Source: Desulfurivibrio sp044068625 (GTDB lineage Bacteria > Desulfobacterota > Desulfobulbia > Desulfobulbales > Desulfurivibrionaceae). From it: a stretch of 64,000 bases of DNA. This document shows, piece by piece, positions 17,949 to 26,602 of the stretch. Positions within the stretch are counted from its first letter, which is position 1; every line of letters begins with the position of its first letter. The position numbers were made by a program, and so were the translations under genes. The DNA is taken from assembly GCF_044068625.1 (NCBI RefSeq), contig NZ_JBIPKH010000004.1:1-64000 (forward strand), read 5' to 3'. Under the pieces are notes generated by a model. It was not told the DNA's origin, made no database searches, and was given only the letters and a program-made list of their open reading frames with translations.

Positions 17949-18995
17949 ATGAACACCGCCGTCGCCATACAGCAAGAAGCTAATGTCCCCTTCGCCGGTT
18001 TTGATTACCCGGCCCGCGAAACTGAGGTCAACACTCTTTTAAGCCAGCTTGACCATTACCGGCGCCAGAGCGCCTGGTTGGCCATGGTCAATAAACTGCA
18101 CGCCCGCCTGGCCCGGGCCACCGACCTGGGCGGGATGCTGGAGGCCTACTCGGTCTGGCTGATGCCCCGGGTTGAGCACGACCTGCTGGCCTTTCGCAGT
18201 GCCGACGGCAGCCGTGAGCACATCATCTGCTCCTCCCATGGTCCGGTGCGGCGCAAGATTATCCGGGCCGCCAAGGTCATGCTGAACCGGGAGCCGGCCG
18301 ATGCTGCGGCCCCTTGTCTTAAGATGGGCGACTTTTTCGGCTGCCGCTGGCAGCTTGATCTGCCGGCCGAGAGCGGGGTGTTGATGGTGATGCGCCGGGG
18401 GGGCGGGATTGACGAGCCGGGGGTGGATCTGCTGGCCCGGACCATGGAAATTCTGGCCGAGCCCCTGCAGCGGGCCCTGGAATATGAAACCCTGTTTGAG
18501 CAGGCCCGCCGGGATTCCCTCACCGGGCTGGCCAATCGTCGGGTTTTTGACGAACGGATCGAGGCCATCATGGAGGCCTCCCGGCGTTACGGTCATTCCC
18601 TGACCCTGCTCAGCATGGATCTGGATTGTTTTAAACAGCTCAACGACAGCCAGGGTCACGCCGAGGGAGACCGCGCCCTGGTGCGGATTGCCGCTACCCT
18701 GAGCAGCATGGTTCGCACCAGCGACCTGCTGGTGCGGATGGGTGGCGATGAGTTTCTTCTGGTGTTGCCCGATAGTGATGCCGAGGCCGCCAAAAAATTG
18801 GCGGAGCGGATCCAGCAGGCGGTTAAAGGGTTGGGTTTCGGGGCCGAGGAGCGGCATCAACTGGGAATCAGCATCGGTATCGCCCCCTGGCGCCGCCAAA
18901 CCCTGCAAGAGTGGCTGCATCTGGCCGATGAAGCCCTGTATGAGGCCAAGAGTGCTGATAGCAGCTGGGTCTGTTTCGATAATGGGGATATCTAA
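17949..18995 (+). CDS. soluble diguanylate cyclase with I-site
   Basis: 348 residues with no membrane helix. The N-terminal 170 residues form a GAF-like or unassigned sensory region (LARATDLGGMLEAYSVWLMPRVEHDLLAF), followed by a short helix and the GGDEF domain starting at RRDSLTGLANRRVF. The catalytic motif MGGDEF is at 265-269, with DLDCFKQLNDSQGHAEGD, and an RxxD inhibitory site (RTSD, 256-259) sits exactly five residues before it. Active, product-inhibited synthesis of c-di-GMP is therefore predicted. A sigma-54 promoter directly upstream implies control by an unseen enhancer-binding protein. Confidence 0.92.
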   Translation: MNTAVAIQQEANVPFAGFDYPARETEVNTLLSQLDHYRRQSAWLAMVNKLHARLARATDLGGMLEAYSVWLMPRVEHDLLAFRSADGSREHIICSSHGPVRRKIIRAAKVMLNREPADAAAPCLKMGDFFGCRWQLDLPAESGVLMVMRRGGGIDEPGVDLLARTMEILAEPLQRALEYETLFEQARRDSLTGLANRRVFDERIEAIMEASRRYGHSLTLLSMDLDCFKQLNDSQGHAEGDRALVRIAATLSSMVRTSDLLVRMGGDEFLLVLPDSDAEAAKKLAERIQQAVKGLGFGAEERHQLGISIGIAPWRRQTLQEWLHLADEALYEAKSADSSWVCFDNGDI

Positions 18996-19001
18996 CCGGT
19001 G

Positions 19002-19025
19002 ACCGGCCGGCCGCCGCCGGCTGGT
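19002..19025. terminator. GC-rich hairpin after diguanylate cyclase
   Basis: ACCGGCCGGC (19002-19011) pairs with GCCGGCTGGT (19016-19025), with one G-U pair and a 4-base loop. It lies just after the stop codon, without a T-tract. Confidence 0.3.
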
Positions 19026-19076
19026 TGTCCATCCCTCCTCAACCCCAACCCCCCTCCCATCTCCCTCCATCCGAGG

Positions 19077-19112
19077 AATCCGCCGGGCGGCCCGACCTGG
19101 CGCCGGCGGATT
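19077..19112. terminator. 10-bp perfect hairpin upstream of clpB
   Basis: AATCCGCCGG (19077-19086) and CCGGCGGATT (19103-19112) are perfect reverse complements, followed by TTTCCCC. It could end the cyclase transcript; it sits immediately before the clpB -35. Confidence 0.45.
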
Positions 19113-19120
19113 TCCCCTCC

Positions 19121-19148
19121 TTGACAGGCTGGGGAGCCATTCTTACCT
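19121..19148 (+). promoter_or_regulatory. possible clpB promoter
   Basis: TTGACA (19121-19126) with a weak -10 TACCTT at a 17-base spacing. A CCTTGACA core would also suit a sigma-32-like -35, but no convincing heat-shock -10 is seen. Confidence 0.35.
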
Positions 19149-19218
19149 TCCCATAAGCGATCAGCGGCGTCCGTTTGGGTCGATCGTGGCTACTTATGCT
19201 TTGCAAGGGAGAATCGGG

Positions 19219-21813
19219 ATGAAATTTGACAAATTTACCATGAAATCGCAGGAAGCGGTCCAGGAGGCCCAGAGCCTGGCTCAGAATCTGCAGCATCAGG
19301 AGCTGCAGCCGGAGCACCTGCTCAAGGTCCTGCTGGACCAGCCCGAGGGGGTGATTGCCCCGGTGCTGCAGAAGATGGGGGTGGGTCGGCAGCAGGTGGC
19401 GGCCGAGGTTGAGACTTTGCTGGGGCGCCTGCCCAAGGTCAGCGGCGGCGGGGCCGGTCAGCTTTACGCTTCCCCCTCCCTGCAGCGCTTGCTGGATCGC
19501 GCCTTCAAGGTGGCCTCCGAAATGCAGGATGAGTATGTCGGCCAGGAACACCTGATCCTGGCCCTGCTCGATGACAAGGATACCGGCGCGGCCAGGGCCC
19601 TGATCAAGGCCGGGGTCAGCCGGGATGCCTTTCTCAAGGCCCTGGTGGCGGTGCGGGGTAGTCAGCGGGTCACCGACCCCAATCCCGAGGGCAAGTACCA
19701 GGCCCTGGAAAAGTATGCCCGCAACCTCACCGACGTGGCCCGCCAGGGCAAGCTCGATCCGGTGATCGGCCGCGATGACGAGGTCCGAAGGGTGGTCCAG
19801 GTCCTCTCCCGGCGGACCAAGAACAATCCGGTGCTGATCGGCGAGCCCGGAGTGGGCAAGACCGCCATCGTCGAAGGGCTGGCCCAGCGGATCGTCAACG
19901 GCGATGTCCCCGACACCCTGCGCAACAAGCAGGTGATCGCCCTGGACCTGGGGTCCTTGGTGGCCGGGGCCAAATACCGCGGCGAGTTCGAGGATCGGCT
20001 CAAGGCGGTACTCAAGGAGATCCAGAAACGGGAAGGGGAGATCATCCTCTTTATCGACGAGATCCATACCCTGGTGGGGGCCGGGGCCGCCGAGGGCTCC
20101 ATGGACGCCTCCAATATGCTCAAGCCCGCCCTGGCCCGGGGGGAGCTGCACTGCGTCGGGGCCACCACCCTCAACGAGTATCGCAAGTATATCGAAAAGG
20201 ATGCCGCCTTGGAGCGCCGTTTCCAGCAGGTCCTGGTCCGGGAGCCCAGCATCGAGGATACCATCGCCATCCTGCGGGGAATCAAGGAGAAGTATGAGGT
20301 CCACCACGGGGTGCGGATCAAGGATTCGGCCACCGTGGCCGCAGCCGTGCTCTCCAACCGTTATATCACCGACCGTTTTTTGCCCGACAAGGCCATCGAC
20401 CTGATCGACGAGGCGGCTTCGCGGCTGCGGATCGAGATCGATTCCATGCCAACCGAGATTGATGAGGTGGAACGCAAAAAGATCATGCTGGAGATCGAGC
20501 GGGAGGCCCTCAGGAAGGAGAGCGATAAATCCTCCCAGGAGCGCCTGGCCAAGGTGGAGGCGGAACTGGCCGACTGCAACGAGAACCTCAACGGCATGAA
20601 GGGCCACTGGAACCTGGAAAAGGAGACTATCCAGCAGATTCGGGCGATCAAGGCCAAAATCGACGAAACCCGGATCGAAGAGCAGCAGGCCGAGCGCCAG
20701 GGAGATCTCAGCCGGGTGGCGGAGATCCGCTATGGCCGGATTGTGGAGCTGGAGAAGGAGTTGGCCGCTAAAAACCAGCGGTTGGCCGAGATTCAGCAGG
20801 ATCGCAAGATGCTCAAGGAGGAGGTGGACGAGGAGGATGTGGCCGCCGTGGTCGCCAAGTGGACCGGCATTCCCACCGACAGGCTGCTGGAAGGCGAGAA
20901 GGAGAAGCTGGTGGCGGCCGACCGGGAGCTGGCCCGCCGGGTGGTGGGCCAGCAGGAAGCGATCGCCGCCATCGCCAACGCGGTGCGCCGGGCCCGGGCC
21001 GGACTCCAGGACCCCAACCGGCCCTTGGGTTCCTTTATCTTCCTGGGTCCCACCGGGGTGGGCAAGACCGAGCTGGCCCGCAGTCTGGCCGCCTTTCTCT
21101 TCGACAGCGAGAAGGCGATGATTCGCCTCGATATGTCGGAGTTCATGGAGAAACACTCGGTGGCCCGGCTGATCGGGGCCCCTCCCGGCTACGTCGGTTA
21201 CGAGGAGGGGGGCTACCTCACCGAGGCGGTGCGGCGCAGGCCCTATTCGGTGATTCTCTTTGACGAGATCGAAAAGGCCCATCCCGATGTCTTCAACGTC
21301 CTGCTTCAGATCCTCGACGACGGCCGGATGACCGATGGCCAGGGACGAACGGTGGACTTCAAGAACACCATCCTGATCATGACCTCCAACCTGGGCAGTC
21401 AGTTGATCATGGATCTGGGCGAGGAGCGGCGCGAGGAGATCAAGGCCCGGATCGACGAGATCCTGCATGCCCAGTTCAGGCCCGAGTTTTTAAACCGGAT
21501 CGACGAGATCATCATCTTCCACGCCTTGAGCCGCCAGGATCTGGGGCGGATTGTCGAGATCCAGCTGGAACTTCTCACCCGGCGCCTGGCCGACCAGCAC
21601 TTCCAGATCGAGCTGACCGAGGCGGCCAGGGAGTTCCTGATCGAAGTGGGCTACGACCCCAGCTTTGGCGCTCGCCCCTTGAAGCGGGCGATCCAACGCC
21701 ATATTCAGGATGCCCTGGCCATGAAGATCCTGGAGGGCGGCTTTGCCGAAGGCGATACCATTCGCATCGACCGACCGGCGGGTTCTTCGGCCTTGAGTTT
21801 CAGTAAAGGATAA
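19219..21813 (+). CDS. clpB: ATP-dependent disaggregase ClpB
   Basis: 864-residue Hsp100 hexameric disaggregase. It has an N-terminal Clp-N repeat domain, a first AAA+ module (GEPGVGKTAIVE; ILFIDEIHTLVGAG), the long middle coiled-coil domain (about 400-530) that docks DnaK, and a second AAA+ module (GPTGVGKTELAR; VILFDEIEKAHPDV). It has no ClpP-binding IGF/IGL loop, consistent with ClpB rather than ClpA. ATG 19219 gives the usual family start MKFDKFTMKSQEA. It works with the DnaK and GrpE encoded upstream. Confidence 0.97.
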   Translation: MKFDKFTMKSQEAVQEAQSLAQNLQHQELQPEHLLKVLLDQPEGVIAPVLQKMGVGRQQVAAEVETLLGRLPKVSGGGAGQLYASPSLQRLLDRAFKVASEMQDEYVGQEHLILALLDDKDTGAARALIKAGVSRDAFLKALVAVRGSQRVTDPNPEGKYQALEKYARNLTDVARQGKLDPVIGRDDEVRRVVQVLSRRTKNNPVLIGEPGVGKTAIVEGLAQRIVNGDVPDTLRNKQVIALDLGSLVAGAKYRGEFEDRLKAVLKEIQKREGEIILFIDEIHTLVGAGAAEGSMDASNMLKPALARGELHCVGATTLNEYRKYIEKDAALERRFQQVLVREPSIEDTIAILRGIKEKYEVHHGVRIKDSATVAAAVLSNRYITDRFLPDKAIDLIDEAASRLRIEIDSMPTEIDEVERKKIMLEIEREALRKESDKSSQERLAKVEAELADCNENLNGMKGHWNLEKETIQQIRAIKAKIDETRIEEQQAERQGDLSRVAEIRYGRIVELEKELAAKNQRLAEIQQDRKMLKEEVDEEDVAAVVAKWTGIPTDRLLEGEKEKLVAADRELARRVVGQQEAIAAIANAVRRARAGLQDPNRPLGSFIFLGPTGVGKTELARSLAAFLFDSEKAMIRLDMSEFMEKHSVARLIGAPPGYVGYEEGGYLTEAVRRRPYSVILFDEIEKAHPDVFNVLLQILDDGRMTDGQGRTVDFKNTILIMTSNLGSQLIMDLGEERREEIKARIDEILHAQFRPEFLNRIDEIIIFHALSRQDLGRIVEIQLELLTRRLADQHFQIELTEAAREFLIEVGYDPSFGARPLKRAIQRHIQDALAMKILEGGFAEGDTIRIDRPAGSSALSFSKG

Positions 21814-21830
21814 GGGTTCGCCCCATCGCG

Positions 21831-21877
21831 AAAAAAAAGCCCATGCTCCCCGCGACGGGGAAGCATGGGCTTTTTTT
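21831..21877. terminator. bidirectional terminator between clpB and nrfH
   Basis: An A8 tract, the stem GCCCATGC (21839-21846) / GCATGGGC (21863-21870) with an inner TCCCCG/CGGGGA helix, and a T7 tract serve both converging genes. Confidence 0.88.
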
Positions 21878-21901
21878 ACCGGGCCGGGGCCCGCTGGCCA
21901 G

Positions 21902-22372
21902 CTACAGATTCCAGCGGCTGGGGACGTTGCGCTGCTCCCGCATTCTTTTGGCGTGACCGGGCTCGTGGCACTCCACGCAGCCCACCGCGTATTTGCGGTA
22001 CTCCTCGTGCCGCTCTTTGAAGACCGGCCGGCTCTCCAGGATCTCCTCGGTCATGTGGCAGCCGACACAGTTGTCGGTGATCGCCTCCTTGTAACTGGGA
22101 AGTTTGTCGTTATGGGGGTTTACCTGGCCGCTGAGGGTCAGGTAGCTCTTGCGCAGCCCCTTGGTTTTATCGGTGATGGTACCCTTGGTATGGCAGGAGA
22201 TGCAGCCCACATAGGGATGATCGCCATGGTCCCAGGAAACCTTCTCGTAGGCGTGGCAGCTGATGCAGAAGCTGTCCGAGGAAGTTTTCCGGGCCATGAC
22301 GCTACCGGCTATCACGATAACCAGGGCGGCCACGCCCACAATTATCCAGGCCTTCTGGCTTAGTTTGTTCAT
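21902..22372 (-). CDS. nrfH: NrfH-type tetraheme quinol dehydrogenase
   Basis: 156-residue NapC/NirT-family cytochrome c with one N-terminal membrane anchor (about 8-27) and four CxxCH haem sites (CISCH, CISCH, CVGCH, CVECH). It oxidises menaquinol in the membrane and delivers electrons to NrfA, encoded 79 bases upstream in the same direction. The C-terminus is short, as usual for NrfH. It is the last gene of the nitrite-reduction cluster and is followed by a bidirectional terminator. Confidence 0.94.
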   Translation of the reverse strand: MNKLSQKAWIIVGVAALVIVIAGSVMARKTSSDSFCISCHAYEKVSWDHGDHPYVGCISCHTKGTITDKTKGLRKSYLTLSGQVNPHNDKLPSYKEAITDNCVGCHMTEEILESRPVFKERHEEYRKYAVGCVECHEPGHAKRMREQRNVPSRWNL

Positions 22373-22451
22373 ATTTCGGCTCCCTGGGGGAAGAACCCGG
22401 CCACAGGTTCGTTCCCCTCATAATTGCAAAGTTCCGCCGGCCCTTGAGGGC

Positions 22452-23948
22452 TTAGCGCAGTTTCTTGTTGCCGTCCCAGACCAGCTCGGCTTCCGGGAGT
22501 TTGGGCAGATACTTCAGCCACGGATGGGAGTCCAGGTGGGCCTGGCTCTGCTGAAGCTTACGGCTGTGCTCCATGATTGGCGGCACCAGCTCCTGGATCG
22601 GGGCATCAAGCTTGGCGGCGATGGCGTAATTGGTGGCGCGGATCGCCAGTTGCACCGCCTGGTCGCTGTACTGCTGGGATTTGGCCAGGGTGTCCATGGC
22701 CTTGGTGGGATTATGGAAGCCGGCGGAGTTTTCAGCCGAAACATAATCCCAGAACCACTGGCCCTTGCGCACCATCTCCCGGGCTTCGGCCAGAATCTTC
22801 TGGTTCACCCCCGGGTGTTCCATGGCCTGGCGCACCGCTTCGTGGGCCCGCACCGATTTCTCCTGGGCGATATTGAGCTGGCGCCAGACCCGCTGCTGGT
22901 GATACTCCACCCGGTTGCGCATCCAGTCGGGGGTCTTGTCGGCATGGCAGGTCAGGCAGGCGGCCTTGATCCCCTCCTCGCTCTTGAGGGGGGAGGTCCA
23001 GTGGTGGGAGCTGATGGTGACGTTGGTGCCGATCTTGACCCGCGGCATGTGACAATCGGCGCAGGTTACCCCGGCGGCGGCGTGGACGCTGTCGTGGAAC
23101 ATCTCATATTCGGGGTGCTGGGTCTTGATCATCCGGGTCTTGGAGACCGCGTGGGTCCAATCGACAAAGGCCCCCTTGAACCCGTCGGGGTTGGCCTGGC
23201 CGTCGGCATAGAACTCATACATCTGCTCCGGGTTCAGCCCCTTGTCCCAGGGCAGGTGGGGCTTGGCCGCCACTCCGTGATCCTTGGTTTCAAAGTAGTA
23301 CTCGTTGTGGCATTGGGCGCAGACCAGGGAACGCATCTCGTCCCGGGAGGCCTCTCGCCAGTCCTTGCCCTGCCGGGCCAGGGCCTCGGAGAGGGGCACG
23401 CTGGTGATTACCAGCTCCATCTTGTTTTCCGGATCATGGCAGTTTTGGCAACCGATGGAGTGCTTTTCGTAATCGAGTTGGGTCCGGTAGTCGTGGAAGT
23501 TGGAGGACCAGAAGGCATCGCCGTGGGTTTTGAGCAGATCGGGCATGGCGGTGGTCTTGCAGTTCCAGCAGGTGGCGGGCAAGCCGGCCTGCTCGCTGTA
23601 ACGGTCCACCCGGTCGATATGCATAATGTCTTCCAGGGCGTTGGAGTGGCCCCGGGCCCGCTTGTATTCGTAGCTGAAGGGATAGCCCAGCCACAGGTTC
23701 TTCAGATAGGGCTGGGCGTGCTTGTAGCCCACGGGCAGGGGATTGATGCCGTCATGCTTGTCGTGGGGCACCGAGCCCGCATACTCGGTCATTTGGGTGG
23801 ATTCGTTGTTTTTCAGGTAGGACTTGTACTGGGGCAGGTTTTTGAACTTGAGGTTGCCCTCCCCCAAGTCCGGGGCAGCCGCCAGGGCCGCCGTCACCGG
23901 CACCAGCAGCAGGGCCGCGGCGCTGATTGCGAACAGTTTTTTCTTCAT
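22452..23948 (-). CDS. nrfA: pentaheme cytochrome c nitrite reductase NrfA
   Basis: 498-residue periplasmic enzyme that reduces nitrite to ammonium with six electrons. A signal peptide ends near ALAAAP. The active-site haem motif is CWNCK (Cys126, Cys129, Lys130), with four CxxCH haems at 166-170, 209-213, 295-299 and 330-334. Around the active site it has MIKTQHPEYEMF and SSHHWTSPL, which match the catalytic Tyr/His region. AAAGGAG precedes ATG 23948. It is paired with nrfH downstream and lies behind an octaheme homologue upstream. Confidence 0.96.
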   Translation of the reverse strand: MKKKLFAISAAALLLVPVTAALAAAPDLGEGNLKFKNLPQYKSYLKNNESTQMTEYAGSVPHDKHDGINPLPVGYKHAQPYLKNLWLGYPFSYEYKRARGHSNALEDIMHIDRVDRYSEQAGLPATCWNCKTTAMPDLLKTHGDAFWSSNFHDYRTQLDYEKHSIGCQNCHDPENKMELVITSVPLSEALARQGKDWREASRDEMRSLVCAQCHNEYYFETKDHGVAAKPHLPWDKGLNPEQMYEFYADGQANPDGFKGAFVDWTHAVSKTRMIKTQHPEYEMFHDSVHAAAGVTCADCHMPRVKIGTNVTISSHHWTSPLKSEEGIKAACLTCHADKTPDWMRNRVEYHQQRVWRQLNIAQEKSVRAHEAVRQAMEHPGVNQKILAEAREMVRKGQWFWDYVSAENSAGFHNPTKAMDTLAKSQQYSDQAVQLAIRATNYAIAAKLDAPIQELVPPIMEHSRKLQQSQAHLDSHPWLKYLPKLPEAELVWDGNKKLR

Positions 23949-24012
23949 GATAAACTCTCTCCTTTGGTTTGATAAGCACCATCAAGCCAATTCGGCGGAT
24001 GGTGATGGTTGC

Positions 24013-24594
24013 TTACTCGCTGGCCAGCTTGACCACATATTTGGCCATCAACTCTTCAAGAAAGGCGTCGAAGAGCTCACGCTGTTTTTCCATGACCAGA
24101 AAGCGGCGGATATTTTCCCGCACACTGGTAAGAGGCATGATTTCGCCGCTGACGGGGTTGGTGAATTCGTCGGTCTGATGTTCCTCGTAATACTCCCGAA
24201 CCTCCCGGTCGCTGATCGTGATCCCATCCTGGATCTTCTCCTCCAGAAACATCTCCACCAGGGCCAGGCGGCTCAGATACTCCACCCGCTGCCGGTAGGC
24301 CGGACTTTGATCCAGGCCGGCGGCAATGGCCTCCTGGCGGAACATCTCCCGTTTAATCATCTCATCCAGCAGGCGCTCCTCGCCGCCGGGTACGGTGTAG
24401 TTGAGCCGGCGGCTGGCCGGCATGCCGGCCAGCTCATTGGCCAGATCCTGACTGGTGATGAAACTTTCCCCCACCTGGACAAGGTGGCCATCGGCGGGAG
24501 GCGGCCCGGCATTGGTCCCGATTACTTCCCGCTTTTCCTGGCCACAGCCGGCAGCCAGGAGGGTCAGCAGTAAAATCGCGATCAGGTTTTTCAT
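24013..24594 (-). CDS. SurA-N-like periplasmic lipoprotein
   Basis: 193 residues. A signal peptide with lipobox LLAAGC (Cys17) predicts lipid anchoring. The remainder is helical and resembles the SurA/PrsA N-terminal chaperone domain: FITSQDLANELAG, ERLLDEMIKREMFRQEA, YLSRLALVEMFLEEKI, ITISDREVREYYEEH. It ends in a long helix and has no parvulin (PPIase) domain. It sits between the two multihaem nitrite reductases on the same strand, so a role in folding or escorting these cytochromes is a reasonable inference. It could also be a general periplasmic chaperone caught in the operon. Confidence 0.7.
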   Translation of the reverse strand: MKNLIAILLLTLLAAGCGQEKREVIGTNAGPPPADGHLVQVGESFITSQDLANELAGMPASRRLNYTVPGGEERLLDEMIKREMFRQEAIAAGLDQSPAYRQRVEYLSRLALVEMFLEEKIQDGITISDREVREYYEEHQTDEFTNPVSGEIMPLTSVRENIRRFLVMEKQRELFDAFLEELMAKYVVKLASE

Positions 24595-24701
24595 CTCAAA
24601 AAAATTTCCTCGTTGGCCGGCGGCGATTGCTGGGCTGGATGGAGAGCGGGTGGGATGACCTCTCCCGCCCGCCCTCCGTTAAGTTGTGGTTGATGGTGGG
24701 A

Positions 24702-26354
24702 TTAGCGCATCTTGGCAATGGTCTGGCGCCGCTCTTCGATCCCCTTGTTGAGGATGGCGATCCCTTTCTGGGATTCGGTCATCGAGTGGGTCAGCGACTT
24801 GCGGGCCTGTTGCGGGTTGTGGAAGCCGTCGGAGTTCTCGGCCACCCACCATTCCCAATGGGTGTTGGCTTCGGTGTGGTGCTTGCGGGCTTCGGCCAGC
24901 ACCTGCTCGGGTACTCCCAGATCCTGGGCCCGGACGAAGGTGTCGATCAACTCGTTGAGCCAGAATTCCGCCTTGTTGATCTTGCCCCGGGTGTAAGCTT
25001 TGATGGCTCCAATGGTGTAGAGGGCGCGCTCTTCGTTCCATTCGCTGTGGCACTTCAGGCAGGTGGCCTGGAGATTGTAGCGGGGGCTGGTCTGGAAGTG
25101 GGAGGTGTATTCGACTCCGGCCTTGGAGACCAGCCGCGGCATATGGCAATCCTTGCATTCCACTCCGGCCCTTTCATGCTTGGAGTCCCAGAACGTTTCC
25201 GTTTCCGGGTGCTGCAGCTTCATCTGGTCGGCGCCGGTGACGGCATTGCGGAAGTCGATGAACTTGAACTCCTCGTACATCCGGCGGTTGTAGTCAAAAA
25301 CATTGGACCACTGCATCAGGTTGGTCCGCTGATCGGCCATGGTAACCGGTTTGCCGGTTTCGGCGTCGATGCCGGGGTTGCAGTTGTACTCCACGTGGCA
25401 TTGGGCGCACATCATGGTGGAGTCGGGCTGGCTGAGCAGGCCGATGGCCCGGTAGCCGCCGCGGAATTCAACCTTTTCCACGGTGATCCGCTGGCTCTTC
25501 TCCGGATCATGAGGATAGGTGCCCTCGCCCCGGTCGACGATGGCCTGAATCTGGGCGTCACGGGTGATCCGGGGCTGGGTGGAGTGGGGATCGTGGCAGG
25601 TGAAGCAGTTCAGGGCATGGTTCAGGCTGCGGGCGAAATCCACCACGTTGGAGGTCCGATCCCACTTGGCCTTGGGATGGGGGTCACCCATGTAGGCCCA
25701 GTTGAGGATGTTGTCCTGGGATTTACAGAACATGCAGACCGGGTTGGCCGCGGTGGCGGTCATCTGCATAAAGGGTTTCTGGTTGTTGGTTTCCGGCTCA
25801 ACATCATAAAGCACTTCCCAGGCTCCCCGTTGGGCGGCGGCGCCATCGCCGATCAGCTCCCAGCTCTTGAGCTGGAAGCGGCCGCCGTAGGCCCGATCCA
25901 CCAGGAGATGGTCAACCAGCATGAAGACATGGCTGCGGGGTTCGGCGTGTTCACGGGTAAAACCGTGGGGCTTCATCAGGCTGTCGTAACGGGAGGTGCG
26001 GCCGGTGGGGTTGGCCTTTTCATGTTTGGGCTCCCGCTCCCAGTTGACCTGGAGCATGGAGTTGAACTGTTCGGCGTGGCATTGACCGCAGGTGCGCTGA
26101 TCCACCGAGGTGACCGGTTTGTTCATCGGCCCTCGCAGGTGCTGATCGGTTTCGCTGTGGCAGTAACCGCAGTTGATGCCGGCATGTTTGCCGCTGAGGT
26201 GAAACTCCTTGATGTTGCCGTGGCACTGGTAGCAGGTGTCGATGTTTACCGGCTTGACCGCCGCCTGGACCCCGGCGGCGCTGATCAGCCCGATTCCCCC
26301 CGCCACGGCCAGGGCGGAAAACACTGCCCGAAGAGACTTGCGCTTGCTGTTCAT
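24702..26354 (-). CDS. octaheme cytochrome c nitrite reductase (ONR/TvNiR type)
   Basis: 550-residue exported multihaem enzyme. Signal peptide to about residue 31 (VQAA). It has eight haem motifs: three N-terminal CxxCH (41-45, 62-66, 89-93), a catalytic CMFCK (Cys207, Cys210, Lys211), then CFTCH (250), CAQCH (316), CKDCH and CLKCH. The Tyr323-Asn-Cys325 motif matches the Tyr-x-Cys pair that forms a covalent thioether in the Thioalkalivibrio enzyme. The NrfA-like core plus three extra haems distinguishes it from NrfA. AGGAGG precedes ATG 26354. It heads the cluster octaheme-SurA-like-nrfA-nrfH. Reduction of nitrite and possibly hydroxylamine to ammonium is expected. Confidence 0.88.
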   Translation of the reverse strand: MNSKRKSLRAVFSALAVAGGIGLISAAGVQAAVKPVNIDTCYQCHGNIKEFHLSGKHAGINCGYCHSETDQHLRGPMNKPVTSVDQRTCGQCHAEQFNSMLQVNWEREPKHEKANPTGRTSRYDSLMKPHGFTREHAEPRSHVFMLVDHLLVDRAYGGRFQLKSWELIGDGAAAQRGAWEVLYDVEPETNNQKPFMQMTATAANPVCMFCKSQDNILNWAYMGDPHPKAKWDRTSNVVDFARSLNHALNCFTCHDPHSTQPRITRDAQIQAIVDRGEGTYPHDPEKSQRITVEKVEFRGGYRAIGLLSQPDSTMMCAQCHVEYNCNPGIDAETGKPVTMADQRTNLMQWSNVFDYNRRMYEEFKFIDFRNAVTGADQMKLQHPETETFWDSKHERAGVECKDCHMPRLVSKAGVEYTSHFQTSPRYNLQATCLKCHSEWNEERALYTIGAIKAYTRGKINKAEFWLNELIDTFVRAQDLGVPEQVLAEARKHHTEANTHWEWWVAENSDGFHNPQQARKSLTHSMTESQKGIAILNKGIEERRQTIAKMR

Positions 26355-26602
26355 GTTAACCTCCTACCGGTTTTGAACAGTTATCTTGGCGGCGGAGAAA
26401 CTCCCTCCCCCCCGCCATCCTCTCTCATTTTCCATCTCCATATTATTCGGTTTAGCCGTAAAGATGTGGTAAACATGGGGTAAATTGTTTGCCGGCCGGG
26501 AACTTTTTACGTATTACTGTATAGTTAGAATTAATCCTGGCGCGCAATCCTAAAGGTCTCAGTTTACAGTCTGGTGTATCACCTGCTTTTGGTAAAAGTC
26601 AA

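Noticed and set aside
19039..21468. Very long minus-strand frame opposite clpB, and similar long frames opposite the GGDEF-EAL, katG, dnaK, nrfA, octaheme and ABC-F genes.
   Set aside because: They mirror conserved genes in GC-rich DNA, have skewed composition, and lack ribosome-binding sites and family motifs.
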